This document shows positions 1 to 9,530 of a stretch of 64,000 bases of DNA, piece after piece. The notes under the pieces were generated by a model. That model was not told where the DNA came from and searched no databases. It saw only the letters and a list, made by a program, of their open reading frames with translations. Numbering within the stretch: the first letter of the stretch is position 1; the number at the start of each line of letters is the position of its first letter. Source of the DNA: Mycobacterium sp. ITM-2016-00316 (lineage in GTDB: Bacteria > Actinomycetota > Actinomycetes > Mycobacteriales > Mycobacteriaceae); contig NZ_CP134398.1 of the NCBI RefSeq assembly GCF_002968335.2, positions 3,224,001-3,288,000 on the forward strand, given 5' to 3'. Both the position numbers and the translations under genes were made by a program.

Positions 1-2268
1 GGAATGGTGGTGCCCATCGAGCTCGACGACGCCGCCCGGGCCGCGGTCGACGCCGCCCAGTCCAGCGACTCCGGACAGCTGTTGATCGCCCCGCGTCTGG
101 ATGACCGCTACCCCACCTACGGTGTGCTGGCCTCGATCGTGCAGGTCGGGCGCATTCCCGGCGGCGGTGCCGCTGCCGTCGTCAAGGGCGAACGACGTGC
201 CCACATCGGCACCGGGACCACCGGACCGGGCGCGGCGCTGTGGGTGGAAGTCACCGAAGTGGCCGACGCCGAGGCCACCGAGGAGACCCGCGCGCTGGCC
301 GCCGAGTACAAAAAGCTGCTGCTGGCGATGCTGCAGCGGCGCGAGGCGTGGCAGATCGTCGACGTGGTCAACAAGATCACCGATCCGGCCGCCATGGCCG
401 ATACGGCCGGCTACGCGTCGTACCTGACCGATGTGCAAAAACGTGAACTGCTGGAGACCGAGGATGTCTCGCAGCGGCTGCGTCAACTCATCGAGTGGAC
501 GGGTGAACACCTGGCCGAGGTCGAGGTCAACGACAAGATCGCCGAGGACGTCCGGTCCGGGATGGACAAGCAGCAGAAGGAATTCCTGCTGCGCCAGCAG
601 CTCGCCGCCATCCGCAAGGAATTGGGTGAGGGCGAACCGGAAGGCTCAGACGATTACCGGGCCCGTGTCGAGGCCGCCGATCTGCCGGAGAAGGTCCGCG
701 AGGCCGCGCTGCGCGAGGTGGGCAAGCTGGAACGCTCCAGCGACCAGAGCCCCGAAGGCGGCTGGATCCGCGCCTGGCTGGACACCGTCCTGGACCTGCC
801 CTGGAGTGTCACGACCGAGGATTCGACCGACCTGAAGTCGGCCCGCGAGATCCTGGATGCCGACCACCACGGCCTCGACGACGTCAAGGACCGCATCGTC
901 GAGTACCTGGCCGTGCGGGCCCGCCGCGCGCAGCGCAACATGTCGGTCGTCGGTGGCCGCGGCTCCGGTGCCGTCATGGTGCTGGCCGGCCCTCCCGGTG
1001 TCGGCAAGACCTCACTGGGCGAATCCGTGGCACGGGCGTTGGGCCGCAAGTTCGTTCGGGTCGCGCTCGGCGGCGTGCGCGACGAGGCGGAGATCCGCGG
1101 CCACCGGCGCACCTACGTCGGCGCGCTGCCCGGCCGTATCGTCCGCGCCATCGGCGAGGCCGGTTCGATGAACCCCGTGGTGCTGCTCGACGAGATCGAC
1201 AAGGTCGGCTCGGATTACCGCGGCGACCCGTCGTCGGCCCTGCTCGAGGTGCTGGATCCGGCGCAGAACCACACGTTCCGCGACCACTACCTGGAGCTGG
1301 ATCTGGACCTGAGCGATGTGGTGTTCCTGGCGACGGCCAACGTCATCGAGAACATCCCGTCGGCGCTGCTGGACCGCATGGAGCTGATCCAGATCGACGG
1401 CTACACCGAGGACGACAAGGTGGCCATCGCGCGGGATTACCTGCTGCCCCGACAGGCCGAACGGGCCGCGCTGACCTCCGATGAGGTCACACTCACCGAT
1501 GCGGCGCTGCGCAAGATCGCCGCGGACTACACCCGCGAACCGGGGGTGCGGCAGTTCGAGCGGTTGCTGGCCAAGGCATTGCGCAAGGTCACCACGAAGC
1601 TGGCACCTGGAGGAATCACCAACCTCATCGTCGATGAGCCGGATCTCGTCGAGTACCTGGGCCGTCCGCGGTTCACGCCGGACTCCGACGAACGCACCGC
1701 TGTGCCCGGTGTGGCGACCGGGCTGGCCGTCACCGGCCTGGGTGGCGATGTGCTCTACATCGAGGCCGGCGCCGTGGATGCCGAACCGGGCTTGAAGCTG
1801 ACCGGACAGCTGGGTGACGTCATGAAGGAATCGGCGCAGATCGCGCTGTCCTACGTGCGGGCCCACGCCGCACAGTTGGGCGTCGACCCGAAGGCCCTGG
1901 ATCGCCAGATCCATGTGCACGTGCCCGCCGGCGCGGTGCCCAAGGACGGCCCGTCGGCGGGTGTCACCATGGTGACGGCGCTGGTCTCGATGGCCACCGG
2001 CCGGCAGGTCCGCGGTGACGTCGGCATGACCGGTGAGGTCACGCTGAACGGCCGGGTGCTGCCGATCGGCGGCGTCAAGCAGAAGTTGCTGGCCGCGCAA
2101 CGAGCGGGGCTGAAGACGGTCTTCATTCCGCAGCGCAACGAGCCGGATCTCGACGAGGTCCCGGCCGAGGTGTTGCAGGCGCTGGAGGTCAGGCCGATGA
2201 CCGATGTCGCCGAGATCGTCGCGCTGGCGCTGGAGCCGGTGACCGAGGCGGCCACCCAGGCTGCCTGA
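1..2268 (+). CDS. lon: ATP-dependent protease Lon (5' end cut off by window)
   Basis: Cytoplasmic AAA+ serine protease that degrades damaged and regulatory proteins. The reading frame is open to base 1 and the first Met at base 4 falls inside the N-terminal substrate-binding domain, so about 20 residues lie upstream of the window. Counting from that Met, the Walker A motif GPPGVGKT is at residues 329-336, followed by the Walker B stretch VVLLDEID. The protease domain carries the catalytic dyad: Ser651 in PKDGPSAG and Lys694 in GGVKQK, 43 residues apart as in E. coli Lon. Length is close to the family norm of about 780 residues. A 31-bp-arm palindrome follows the stop codon and probably ends the transcript. 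Confidence 0.97.
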   Translation, partial: GMVVPIELDDAARAAVDAAQSSDSGQLLIAPRLDDRYPTYGVLASIVQVGRIPGGGAAAVVKGERRAHIGTGTTGPGAALWVEVTEVADAEATEETRALAAEYKKLLLAMLQRREAWQIVDVVNKITDPAAMADTAGYASYLTDVQKRELLETEDVSQRLRQLIEWTGEHLAEVEVNDKIAEDVRSGMDKQQKEFLLRQQLAAIRKELGEGEPEGSDDYRARVEAADLPEKVREAALREVGKLERSSDQSPEGGWIRAWLDTVLDLPWSVTTEDSTDLKSAREILDADHHGLDDVKDRIVEYLAVRARRAQRNMSVVGGRGSGAVMVLAGPPGVGKTSLGESVARALGRKFVRVALGGVRDEAEIRGHRRTYVGALPGRIVRAIGEAGSMNPVVLLDEIDKVGSDYRGDPSSALLEVLDPAQNHTFRDHYLELDLDLSDVVFLATANVIENIPSALLDRMELIQIDGYTEDDKVAIARDYLLPRQAERAALTSDEVTLTDAALRKIAADYTREPGVRQFERLLAKALRKVTTKLAPGGITNLIVDEPDLVEYLGRPRFTPDSDERTAVPGVATGLAVTGLGGDVLYIEAGAVDAEPGLKLTGQLGDVMKESAQIALSYVRAHAAQLGVDPKALDRQIHVHVPAGAVPKDGPSAGVTMVTALVSMATGRQVRGDVGMTGEVTLNGRVLPIGGVKQKLLAAQRAGLKTVFIPQRNEPDLDEVPAEVLQALEVRPMTDVAEIVALALEPVTEAATQAA

Positions 2269-2278
2269 CCCTTGCCCC

Positions 2279-2340
2279 CGCGAGCAGTCACAAATGGCCC
2301 CAGATCCGACGGATCTGTGGGCCATTTGTGACTGCTCGCG
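2279..2340. terminator. Long intergenic palindrome after lon
   Basis: Two near-perfect arms of about 31 bp meet at a one-base centre and fill almost the whole gap between the lon stop and the next promoter. No T-tract follows, which is usual for mycobacterial hairpin terminators. Because both flanking genes read rightward, it most likely insulates lon from the osmC-like gene. A DNA-level role such as a protein-binding palindrome cannot be excluded. Confidence 0.6.
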
Positions 2341-2344
2341 CCGC

Positions 2345-2356
2345 TAGGGTGACCCG
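2345..2356 (+). promoter_or_regulatory. Leaderless promoter -10 of the osmC-like gene
   Basis: TAGGGT at 2345-2350 matches the mycobacterial TANNNT -10 element. Six bases separate it from the ATG at 2357, so transcription should begin at or next to the start codon. There is no Shine-Dalgarno sequence, which fits a leaderless mRNA. The -35 region would lie inside the palindrome that ends at 2340. Confidence 0.5.
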
Positions 2357-2833
2357 ATGGCCGACAAGACACATCACTACGAGCTCGACATCACCTGGAC
2401 CGGAAACACCGGTTCGGGCACCAGCGGCTACCGCGATTACGAACGAGCCCACGACATCAGCGCACCGGGGAAACCCACCATCGCCGGCACCGCCGACCCG
2501 GCGTTCTGCGGTGTGCCCGAGCGCTGGAACCCCGAGGAACTCCTGGTGGCGTCGCTGTCGCAGTGCCACATGCTGTGGGTGCTGGCGTTGTGCGCCCAAG
2601 CCGGTGTCACGGTGACCGGCTACACCGACCACCCGTCGGGCACCATGGCCCAGACCGCCGACGGTGGCGGGTATTTCACCGACGTCGTGCTGCGTCCGAC
2701 CGTGCACATCACCGATGCGCACCAGGCCGAGACCCTCACCGACATCCACGAGCGCGCACACGAACTCTGTTTCATCGCCAACTCGGTGAATTTCGACGTC
2801 GGCTGCCAGCCGCGTGTCGTTGTCCAGGTGTGA
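2357..2833 (+). CDS. OsmC family peroxiredoxin-like protein
   Basis: A 158-residue OsmC/Ohr-type protein. The family reduces organic hydroperoxides with two cysteines. Both are present: Cys70 in the helix segment SLSQC and Cys138 in the later segment HELCFIA. The motif NPEELLVASLSQC is the family hallmark. Membership of the general OsmC-like group rather than classical Ohr is inferred from the order of conserved blocks. The ATG at 2357 fits a leaderless start. The gene stands alone between lon and a small deazaflavin-type protein. Confidence 0.88.
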   Translation: MADKTHHYELDITWTGNTGSGTSGYRDYERAHDISAPGKPTIAGTADPAFCGVPERWNPEELLVASLSQCHMLWVLALCAQAGVTVTGYTDHPSGTMAQTADGGGYFTDVVLRPTVHITDAHQAETLTDIHERAHELCFIANSVNFDVGCQPRVVVQV

Positions 2834-2881
2834 GGTCCGGCCACCGCATAGACTCGGCTGACCAGCGACTCGGGGAGCCCG

Positions 2882-3271
2882 ATGGCCGATTTCAACACCA
2901 CCAAACGCCGCGTCGTGCACGCGGTTCAGCGCCGTGTCGTCAACCCGATCGGGCGCAGGCTACCCGTCACCATGCTGGAGACGATCGGGCGCACATCCGG
3001 TCTGCCCCGGCGCACCGCCGTCGGCGGCCGGGTCATCGACGACCAGTTCTGGATGGTGTCCGAGCACGGGGAGCATTCGCACTACGTGCTGAACATCAAA
3101 GCCAATCCTGCTGTCCGGGTGCGTATCCGAGGGCGGTGGCGCACCGGCACCGCGCACCTGCTGCCCTCCGATGACCCGATTGCCCGGCTGGCCCACCTGC
3201 CCCAGCTCAACAGCTCGATGGTCCGGGTGATGGGCAGCGACCTCCTCACTGTCCGCATCGACCTGGACTAG
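2882..3271 (+). CDS. Deazaflavin (F420)-dependent nitroreductase family protein
   Basis: A 129-residue protein of the DUF385/Ddn type, a split-barrel family that in mycobacteria binds coenzyme F420 and reduces quinones, nitro compounds or other substrates. Typical features are the block TIGRTSGLPRRTAV near residues 35-50 and the later KANPAVRVRIRGRW segment, which together form the cofactor cleft. The substrate is unknown. It lies 48 bp after the osmC-like gene and 4 bp before a TfoX-domain gene, so these may be co-transcribed. A possible -10, TAGACT, lies about 25 bp upstream of the ATG. Confidence 0.8.
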   Translation: MADFNTTKRRVVHAVQRRVVNPIGRRLPVTMLETIGRTSGLPRRTAVGGRVIDDQFWMVSEHGEHSHYVLNIKANPAVRVRIRGRWRTGTAHLLPSDDPIARLAHLPQLNSSMVRVMGSDLLTVRIDLD

Positions 3272-3275
3272 CACG

Positions 3276-3608
3276 ATGGCCTACGACGAGGACCTCGCCG
3301 AGCGCATCCGGGAACTGCTGGCGACCACCGCCGGCGTCGACGAGAAACGTATGTTCGGTGGCCTGGCCTTCCTCGTGCACGGCCATATGGCCGTCTGCGT
3401 GTCCGGCTCCGGGGGCCTGATGGTGCGGGTACCGGCCGAGGACACCGCTACACTGCTCACCCGCGCACACGTCACACGGATGGTGATGGCGGGCAGGGAA
3501 ACTCGGGGCTGGATCCGCGTGGCGGCGGTCGGCCTGACCACGAAACGGCAGTTGCAACCGTGGGTGACCCGCGGTGTCGAACACGCCTCGAGCCTGCCGC
3601 CCAAGTAG
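3276..3608 (+). CDS. TfoX/Sxy N-terminal domain protein
   Basis: A 110-residue protein made of a single TfoX N-terminal domain. The recognisable pattern is an N-terminal helix, then KRMFGGLAFLVHGHMAVCV, and a C-terminal RGWIRVA block. In gamma-proteobacteria TfoX regulates competence, but stand-alone actinobacterial copies are uncharacterised, so no DNA-uptake role is claimed. It starts 4 bp after the stop of the deazaflavin-family gene, which suggests one transcript. Confidence 0.8.
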   Translation: MAYDEDLAERIRELLATTAGVDEKRMFGGLAFLVHGHMAVCVSGSGGLMVRVPAEDTATLLTRAHVTRMVMAGRETRGWIRVAAVGLTTKRQLQPWVTRGVEHASSLPPK

Positions 3609-3647
3609 GCCCGGTTAGCCCCCGGAGCCCCGGGGTATGTCTCCCCC

Positions 3648-4283
3648 ATGGCAGGCTCCCCCACCTCGATCAGCCGCCTGCTCAAGCAGGCGGGCACCAC
3701 CTACGCCGACGAGGCCGGCATCACGCTGCGCAACACACCCAAACCGCTGTTCCAGCTGCTGACGCTGACGATGCTGGCCAGCAAGCCCATCGCCGCCTCG
3801 GTCGCGGTCGCCGCAGCAAGGGAACTGTTCCGTACCAAGCTCCGCACACCGGCGGACGTGCTGCGCACCGACCGGCCGACCATGATCAACGCCTTCGGCC
3901 GCGCAGGTTACGCCCGCTACGACGAGAGTTCTGCGACCCGGCTCACCGAACTCGCCACCGCCGTGCAGGACCGCTACTCCGGTGACCTCCGCAAACTGGC
4001 CGAGGAGGCCGGGCAGAACACCCGAGCCGCCGCTGCGGCCCTGCAGGAATTCGACGGCATCGGTCCCACCGGAGCCGATATTTACCTGCGCGAAGTGCAG
4101 AACGTGTGGCCGTGGGCCCAGCCCTATTTCGACGACCGCGCACTGAGGACGGCCCGCGACCTGGGACTGCCCGGCGATCCCGAACACTTGCTCGAACTGT
4201 CCGAGGGCAGGCCCGCCGAGCTGGCCGCCGCCTTGGTGCGCGTATCGCTCGACCAAGAGCTGCGCGAGCGGCTGTCCGCATAG
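3648..4283 (+). CDS. Endonuclease III-like HhH protein, probably non-catalytic
   Basis: A 211-residue helical protein with a helix-hairpin-helix signature (FDGIGPTGADIY, about residues 143-154), as in the HhH-GPD DNA glycosylase fold. In active endonuclease III the hairpin carries a catalytic Lys followed by an Asp in VDTHV. Here the Lys position is Thr, and only an Asp pair in YFDDRA remains downstream. There is no iron-sulphur cysteine cluster at the C-terminus. It may bind DNA without glycosylase/lyase activity. The start at 3648 was chosen because the frame has no earlier Met near the promoter-like TATGTC. Confidence 0.65.
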   Translation: MAGSPTSISRLLKQAGTTYADEAGITLRNTPKPLFQLLTLTMLASKPIAASVAVAAARELFRTKLRTPADVLRTDRPTMINAFGRAGYARYDESSATRLTELATAVQDRYSGDLRKLAEEAGQNTRAAAAALQEFDGIGPTGADIYLREVQNVWPWAQPYFDDRALRTARDLGLPGDPEHLLELSEGRPAELAAALVRVSLDQELRERLSA

Positions 4284-4304
4284 CCCTGATCAAAGGAGAA
4301 CACC

Positions 4305-5528
4305 ATGCCCACATACGTCATCGTCGGTGCCGGACTGGCCGGAGCCAAGGCCGCGGAAGGACTGCGCGACAACGGCTTCGAAGGCAAGATCATCTTGTTC
4401 GGGGACGAAGATCAACTGCCCTACGAGCGGCCGCCATTGTCCAAGGACTACCTCGCCGGCGACAAGTCACTGGCGGATTTCACCGTGCACCCCACCGAGT
4501 GGTACGGCGAGCATGATGTGGACCTGCGCCTGGGCACCGGCGTGCAGGTCATCGACACGGGCGGCCACAGCGTCGGTTTCGACGACGGCCGCCATGAGCA
4601 CTACGACAAGCTGCTGCTCGCGACCGGCTCCCGGGCGCGCCGCCTGGACCTGCTGGGCGCCGACGCCGCCGGCGTGCACGTACTGCGCACCGCCGACGAT
4701 GCGTCCGCGCTGCTGTCGGTGCTGACCGAGCGCAGCAGGCTCGCCATCGTCGGCGGGGGCTGGATCGGGCTGGAGGTCGCCGCCGTGGCCCGAACCCGTG
4801 GCGCACAGGTCACCGTCGTGGAAAACGCAGAACTGCCCCTGCTGGGGGCCCTCGGACCCGAGGTCGCGCAGGTGTTCGCCGCGCTGCACACCGACCACGG
4901 TGTGGATCTGCGGCTGAACACGACGGTCGACGCGGTCACCACCACTGCCGACGGCGCCGCGAGTGGACTCCGACTCGGAGATGGGTCGACCGTGCCGGCA
5001 GACCTGGTTCTGATCGCCGTCGGCGCGGAACCCAATATCGCACTCGCCGAGAAAGCCGGCCTCACGCTGGCCGACGGCGGTGTGGCCGTCGACGAGTCGC
5101 TCAAGACCAGCGACGACGACGTGTACGCCGTCGGTGACATCGCTGCCGCGCAGCATCCGCTCTTCGGTGAGCGCATCCGCACCGAGCACTGGGCCAACGC
5201 GCTCAAACAACCTGCCGTCGCGGTGAGCGGGATGCTCGGAAACCCGGACAGCTATGACGAGCTGCCGTACTTCTTCACCGACCAGTACGACCTCGGCATG
5301 GAATACGTCGGCCACGCACCGAAGTACGACGCGGTGGTGTTCCGGGGTGACGTCGACAAACGCGAGTTCACCGTGTTCTGGCTGGACAAGAAGAAGCGGG
5401 TACTTGCCGGGATGAACGTGAACATCTGGGAAGGCCTCGATGACATCAAGGCGATCATCCGCGCCGGTGCGAAGATCGACACCGATCGACTGGCCGACCC
5501 GAAAGTCCCGCTGTCCGAACTGGTCTAG
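4305..5528 (+). CDS. FAD/NAD(P)-dependent ferredoxin reductase
   Basis: A 407-residue pyridine-nucleotide disulphide oxidoreductase-fold protein of the rhodocoxin/putidaredoxin reductase class. It would pass electrons from NAD(P)H to a ferredoxin feeding cytochrome P450s or oxygenases. Visible elements are the N-terminal FAD motif VIVGAGLAGAKAAEGL, the block YERPPLSKDYL, a second Rossmann motif IVGGGWIGLEVAA near residue 148, and the FAD-binding VYAVGDIAAA. A good ribosome site (AAAGGAG) precedes the ATG. No ferredoxin or P450 gene adjoins it, so its partner is unknown. Confidence 0.88.
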   Translation: MPTYVIVGAGLAGAKAAEGLRDNGFEGKIILFGDEDQLPYERPPLSKDYLAGDKSLADFTVHPTEWYGEHDVDLRLGTGVQVIDTGGHSVGFDDGRHEHYDKLLLATGSRARRLDLLGADAAGVHVLRTADDASALLSVLTERSRLAIVGGGWIGLEVAAVARTRGAQVTVVENAELPLLGALGPEVAQVFAALHTDHGVDLRLNTTVDAVTTTADGAASGLRLGDGSTVPADLVLIAVGAEPNIALAEKAGLTLADGGVAVDESLKTSDDDVYAVGDIAAAQHPLFGERIRTEHWANALKQPAVAVSGMLGNPDSYDELPYFFTDQYDLGMEYVGHAPKYDAVVFRGDVDKREFTVFWLDKKKRVLAGMNVNIWEGLDDIKAIIRAGAKIDTDRLADPKVPLSELV

Positions 5529-5539
5529 GAGTCGTTGAC

Positions 5540-5551
5540 TAGGGTCGGTCC
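5540..5551 (+). promoter_or_regulatory. Leaderless promoter -10 of mdh
   Basis: TAGGGT at 5540-5545 followed by a six-base spacer and the ATG at 5552 is the same layout as upstream of the osmC-like gene at 2345. It implies a leaderless mdh mRNA. No Shine-Dalgarno sequence is seen. Confidence 0.5.
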
Positions 5552-6547
5552 ATGTCCCCGACCCCATCACCGATCAATGTCGTCGTCACCGGTGCCGCAG
5601 GCCAGATCGGTTATGCCGCACTCTTCCGCATCGCGGCCGGAGCGATGCTCGGCCACGACACCCCGGTCCGACTGCGGCTCCTGGAATTGCCGGGCGCCGT
5701 CCGTGCCGCCGAGGGCGTGGTGATGGAACTCGACGACGGGGCCTTCCCACTGCTGGCCGGCGCCGAGATCCACGACGACCCGGTGCGGGCATTCGACGGT
5801 GTCGACGTCGCCCTGCTGATCGGGTCGCGGCCGCGCACCAAGGGTATGGAGCGCGCCGACCTGCTCGGCGCCAACGCGCAGATCTTCGCGACCGCGGGCG
5901 AGGCGCTCAACGCCGGAGCGTCGCCCGGCGTCCGGGTGCTCGTCGTCGGAAACCCGGCCAACACCAACGCGCTGGTGGCCTCGGCGCACGCCCCGGACAT
6001 TCCGCGCGAGCGATTCACCGCACTGACCCGTCTCGATCACAACCGCGCGGTGGCGGCGCTGGCGCGGCACACCGGCGCGCCGGTCACCGAGATCAGCCGG
6101 ATGAGCATCTGGGGGAATCACTCGCCGACGCAGTACCCGGACATCTTCCACGCGATCGTAGGCGGCCGCTCCGGTGCCGATTTCGCCGCCGATACCCGTT
6201 GGCTCGCCGACGATTTCATCCCGACGGTGGCGCGCCGCGGAACGGCCATCATCGAGGCGCGGGGCGCGAGTTCGGCGGCGTCGGCGGCCAACGGCGCCAT
6301 CGACCATATCGACGACTGGGTGCACGGCACGCCCGACGGCGACTGGACATCGGTGGCGCTGCCCTCCCCCGGTGTCTACGGCATCGAGGAGGGCCTGGTG
6401 TGTTCGTTCCCGTGCCGATCGCGCGAGGGCCGCTGGGAGATCGTGGAAAACCTTGACATCAACGCGTTCTCCCGCGCCCGGATCGACGCGTCGGTCGCCG
6501 AGCTGCGCGCGGAACGCGACGCCGTCGCGGCACTGGGCCTGCTGTAG
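5552..6547 (+). CDS. mdh: Malate dehydrogenase
   Basis: NAD-dependent malate dehydrogenase of the TCA cycle, 331 residues, close to the 329 of the M. tuberculosis enzyme. The N-terminus has the Rossmann motif [11 protein letters not shown] and the dicarboxylate-binding RPRTKGMER. The catalytic His is in [11 protein letters not shown] and its Asp partner in TRLDHNRA. Several surface regions differ from the common mycobacterial sequence, so it may be a divergent copy. Its TAG stop abuts, with no spacer, the stop of the convergent thiolase-like gene. Confidence 0.93.
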   Translation: MSPTPSPINVVVTGAAGQIGYAALFRIAAGAMLGHDTPVRLRLLELPGAVRAAEGVVMELDDGAFPLLAGAEIHDDPVRAFDGVDVALLIGSRPRTKGMERADLLGANAQIFATAGEALNAGASPGVRVLVVGNPANTNALVASAHAPDIPRERFTALTRLDHNRAVAALARHTGAPVTEISRMSIWGNHSPTQYPDIFHAIVGGRSGADFAADTRWLADDFIPTVARRGTAIIEARGASSAASAANGAIDHIDDWVHGTPDGDWTSVALPSPGVYGIEEGLVCSFPCRSREGRWEIVENLDINAFSRARIDASVAELRAERDAVAALGLL

Positions 6548-8023
6548 TCAGCCCAGTGTGGCGGTGCCGTCGGCCCGCACGGTGACCTTGGCACCCGCGA
6601 TGTCCTCGGCGACGCTGGCCGCTGCCTCGGAGCGATCGTTGAGAACCGCCAGCGTCCGGGTGTCCGCCGGTGTCCGGACAGCCAGGTACGCCTTCTCCGG
6701 CACGCCTTCGCGGTCGAACGGTGTGGTCCAGGTTTCGACGGTGCCGACGCCTTCCCATTCGACCTCGGCGCCCCGGATGGGCTCGGCATCGACGTCGGAT
6801 TGCACATCCTCCCAACGGAATCCGTCGCTGGGTGGCTGGGTGCCGTAGACCCCGAAACTGTGCTTGGTGAGGTAGCCACCGTTGGCGGTGATCAGGCCGA
6901 CCGCTCCGGGTGTGGCGGTCAACCGCTCGGCCATGGTGGCGATGGAATGTGTCACATAGTTGTTCCATGGCCCACCGGCGAATGTCAGTCCGCCGGTCAC
7001 GGTCAGCGGCCGCTGTGGATCGTCGAGACCAAGGCCGAGTTCGTTGGCCGCGACCTGCACCGCGGACGGGAAGCACGAGTAGACGTCCACGAGGGCGATG
7101 TCATCGACGCTCAGTCCGGCGAGTTCCAGTGCCCGCTTCCCGCCGATGCGGATGGCCGGCGATCCGTGGAACTCGGCTCGGTGGCTGATCTCATAGGTGT
7201 CGTGCGCGTCGGTGCCCGCGTACGGGAACACCCATCGTTGCTGCGGGATCTGCAGATAGGTCGCCTTCTCCGCGGACATCAGGATCAGGGCGGCGCCTTG
7301 ATCGACCATGTTGTTGGAGTTCATCAGCTTGGTGTAGGGGGCGCTGATCATCCGGTTCTTCGGCCCGGGTTGGGCGATCTCCTCGGCGCTGAGCGCCTCC
7401 CGGCTCCAGGCGTGCGGATTGCCGGCGGCCACCGCGCTGAATCGTGACCACAGTTCACCGATGCGCTGCTGGTGTTCCTGCGGGCTGACACCCGCCGCGA
7501 TCCGGAGCGCCTGCTCGAACATGGGGTATACGAACGCCGGTCGGTCCAGATGGATGCGCAGTTCACCGGGTCCGGCCAGCTGGAATTCGTCATCGGAACC
7601 GGGCGCCGGCGCCACCGATTCGTCCTGCTTGGTGCCGACCAGTTTCTCACCGCGGGCCCGTAGCCGGGTCCGCGAGCGCCAGGTCTCGCCGCCGCTGATG
7701 AGCACCACATCGTTGCGGCCCTGCTGGATGTCCAGGCAGGCCTGGTTCACCAGTGACTGCGGCACGTTGCCGCCGATCGGCGTGTACCGGGTGGCCGCGT
7801 TCTGGGCACCGATACGTTGCGCGAGGAGCAGGCCGGGATCGCGGTAGCGCCAGGACAGCAGGTTGACCACGCGCACCGAGTCGACGGCGGCGAGCACCCG
7901 GGGGTCGGCGGCGGCGCGGGCGGCGGCCTCCATCAGGTCGACAGGTTCGGTCGTCGAACTCTCGTCGCGCTGGTTGACCTGGCCGTACCCGACGAGCACC
8001 GGGGTTCTGGGGTCGATCGTCAC
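6548..8023 (-). CDS. Thiolase-like acetyl-CoA acetyltransferase family protein
   Basis: A 491-residue thiolase-superfamily protein of the type annotated as acetyl-CoA acetyltransferase in mycobacteria. Features are the N-terminal RTPVLVGYGQVNQRDES, the nucleophile-loop region AACLDIQQGRNDVVLISGGE-like segment (with Asn-Gln-Ala-Cys around residue 100) and the C-terminal FAGGPWNNYVTHSIATM. Longer than degradative thiolases (about 400 residues), it belongs to the extended group whose reaction is not well defined. The GTG at 8023 has a GAGAGGAC ribosome site; an upstream extension to 8089 is possible but has none. It is last in a leftward operon with the aldehyde dehydrogenase and CoA-transferase genes. 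Confidence 0.8.
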   Translation of the reverse strand: MTIDPRTPVLVGYGQVNQRDESSTTEPVDLMEAAARAAADPRVLAAVDSVRVVNLLSWRYRDPGLLLAQRIGAQNAATRYTPIGGNVPQSLVNQACLDIQQGRNDVVLISGGETWRSRTRLRARGEKLVGTKQDESVAPAPGSDDEFQLAGPGELRIHLDRPAFVYPMFEQALRIAAGVSPQEHQQRIGELWSRFSAVAAGNPHAWSREALSAEEIAQPGPKNRMISAPYTKLMNSNNMVDQGAALILMSAEKATYLQIPQQRWVFPYAGTDAHDTYEISHRAEFHGSPAIRIGGKRALELAGLSVDDIALVDVYSCFPSAVQVAANELGLGLDDPQRPLTVTGGLTFAGGPWNNYVTHSIATMAERLTATPGAVGLITANGGYLTKHSFGVYGTQPPSDGFRWEDVQSDVDAEPIRGAEVEWEGVGTVETWTTPFDREGVPEKAYLAVRTPADTRTLAVLNDRSEAAASVAEDIAGAKVTVRADGTATLG

Positions 8024-8105
8024 TGTGTGGTCCTCTCCACGAGCGTGCGGAAACTTGGTGTCGCGCGCGGCGTGTCTGGCAACGGACACGCACGCTGGCG
8101 CCGAA

Positions 8106-9530
8106 TCAGGCCGGTCCGACCCGGTAGATCGATTTCAGCGTCTGATAGGCGGCCAGCCCCTCGGGTCCGAGTTCGCGGCCCAGTCCGCTGGCCTTGACGC
8201 CGCCGAACGGGGCGTTGACGTCCAACTGGTATTCGTTGACGCCGATGGTGCCGGTACGCACCCCGCGGGCGATATCGGTGGCCCGGTCCACATCGGGAGA
8301 CCACACCGTGCCGCCCAGGCCGAACTCGCTGTCGTTGGCGATGTCGATGGCCTCCTGATCGGAGCCGTAGGGAATCACCGTCAGGACCGGGCCGAAGATC
8401 TCTTCCTGGGCGATGCGCGACGAGTTGTCGACATCGGCGAACACCGTCGGCGAGACGAACCAGCCGCGCGGCTGATCGGCCGGGATCGCGCCGCCGGCAA
8501 CGAGTGTGGCCTCGGACCTACCGACTTCGATGTATTCGAGCACGCGTTCCTGCTGGCGGCGGCTGACCAGGGGCCCGATATCGGTGGACTTCTGCAGCGG
8601 GTCGCCCACCACCAGCCCGTCGGCCAGTGCCGCGACCGCGTCGACCACCTCGGCGTAGCGCGACCGCGGCGCCAGGATCCGGGAGCTCAGGTGACAGGTC
8701 TGCCCGTTGTTGACGAACGAAGCCGACTTCAGCCCCTTGACGGTGGCGTCCAGATCCGCGTCATCGAGGATGATCGCGGCCGATTTACCACCGAGTTCCA
8801 GCGTGACCGGCCGCAGCAGCCGACCGCAGGTCTCGGCGATGATGCGTCCGGCGACCGTCGACCCGGTGAAGGCCACCTTGTCGACCCCGGGGTGCGACAC
8901 CAGGTGGGCGCCCGATTGCGCGCCGCCCGCGATGATGTTCAGCACACCGGCCGGCAATCCGGCCTCGTCCGCTGCCTCGGCGAAAACCAAGGCATCCAAG
9001 GCAGTTTCGGGCGCCGCCTTGAGCACCATGGTGCATCCTGCGGCCAGTGCCGGCGCGATCTTCATGATGGCCAGCGCCTGCGGGTAGTTCCACGGGGTGA
9101 TCGCGGCGACGACGCCGACGGGCTCGCGGCGCACGATGGTGTGCCCGATCGCGGCGGGACGCACCTCCTCCTGCCCGGTCGTGTCCAGCAGGTCGGCGTA
9201 GTAGCGCAGCAGCACCGCCGGGAACATGCCGTTGGCGCCCTTGGACAGCCGGATCGGCATCCCGTTCTCGCGCGAGCACAGTTCCAGGGTGGCTGCGGCC
9301 CTTTTCTGCAGCGCATCGGCCATCAACCGCAGCACGCCGGCCCGCTCACCGGCCGGGGTGGTCGCCCATCCCGGCAGTGCCGTGCGAGCCGCCGTCACGG
9401 CGTCGTTGATCTCGGATTCTGTTGCCGCCGCGCCCAGCCCGAGCCGCTCCTCGGTGGCCGCCTCGATCACGGCGACGTGCTCGGATGCGGTGCGGAACTG
9501 TCCAGCGATGAAAACTGACGCGGAACTCAT
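8106..9530 (-). CDS. NAD(P)-dependent aldehyde dehydrogenase
   Basis: A 474-residue ALDH-superfamily enzyme oxidising an aldehyde to a carboxylic acid. The catalytic Cys279 lies in NNGQTCHLSSR and the general base Glu245 in LELGGKSA; the cofactor loop ITPWNYPQ and FTGSTVAG are intact. Its ATG overlaps the TGA of the upstream CoA-transferase gene (ATGA), so the two are translationally coupled. Together with the CoA-transferase and thiolase-like genes it suggests breakdown of an aldehyde-yielding carbon source through acyl-CoA. The substrate cannot be read from the sequence. Confidence 0.92.
   Translation of the reverse strand: MSSASVFIAGQFRTASEHVAVIEAATEERLGLGAAATESEINDAVTAARTALPGWATTPAGERAGVLRLMADALQKRAAATLELCSRENGMPIRLSKGANGMFPAVLLRYYADLLDTTGQEEVRPAAIGHTIVRREPVGVVAAITPWNYPQALAIMKIAPALAAGCTMVLKAAPETALDALVFAEAADEAGLPAGVLNIIAGGAQSGAHLVSHPGVDKVAFTGSTVAGRIIAETCGRLLRPVTLELGGKSAAIILDDADLDATVKGLKSASFVNNGQTCHLSSRILAPRSRYAEVVDAVAALADGLVVGDPLQKSTDIGPLVSRRQQERVLEYIEVGRSEATLVAGGAIPADQPRGWFVSPTVFADVDNSSRIAQEEIFGPVLTVIPYGSDQEAIDIANDSEFGLGGTVWSPDVDRATDIARGVRTGTIGVNEYQLDVNAPFGGVKASGLGRELGPEGLAAYQTLKSIYRVGPA

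Noticed and set aside
1012..2325. 437-codon open frame on the minus strand through lon
   Set aside because: It is a GC-rich shadow of lon with His/Arg/Gly-rich, domain-free sequence.
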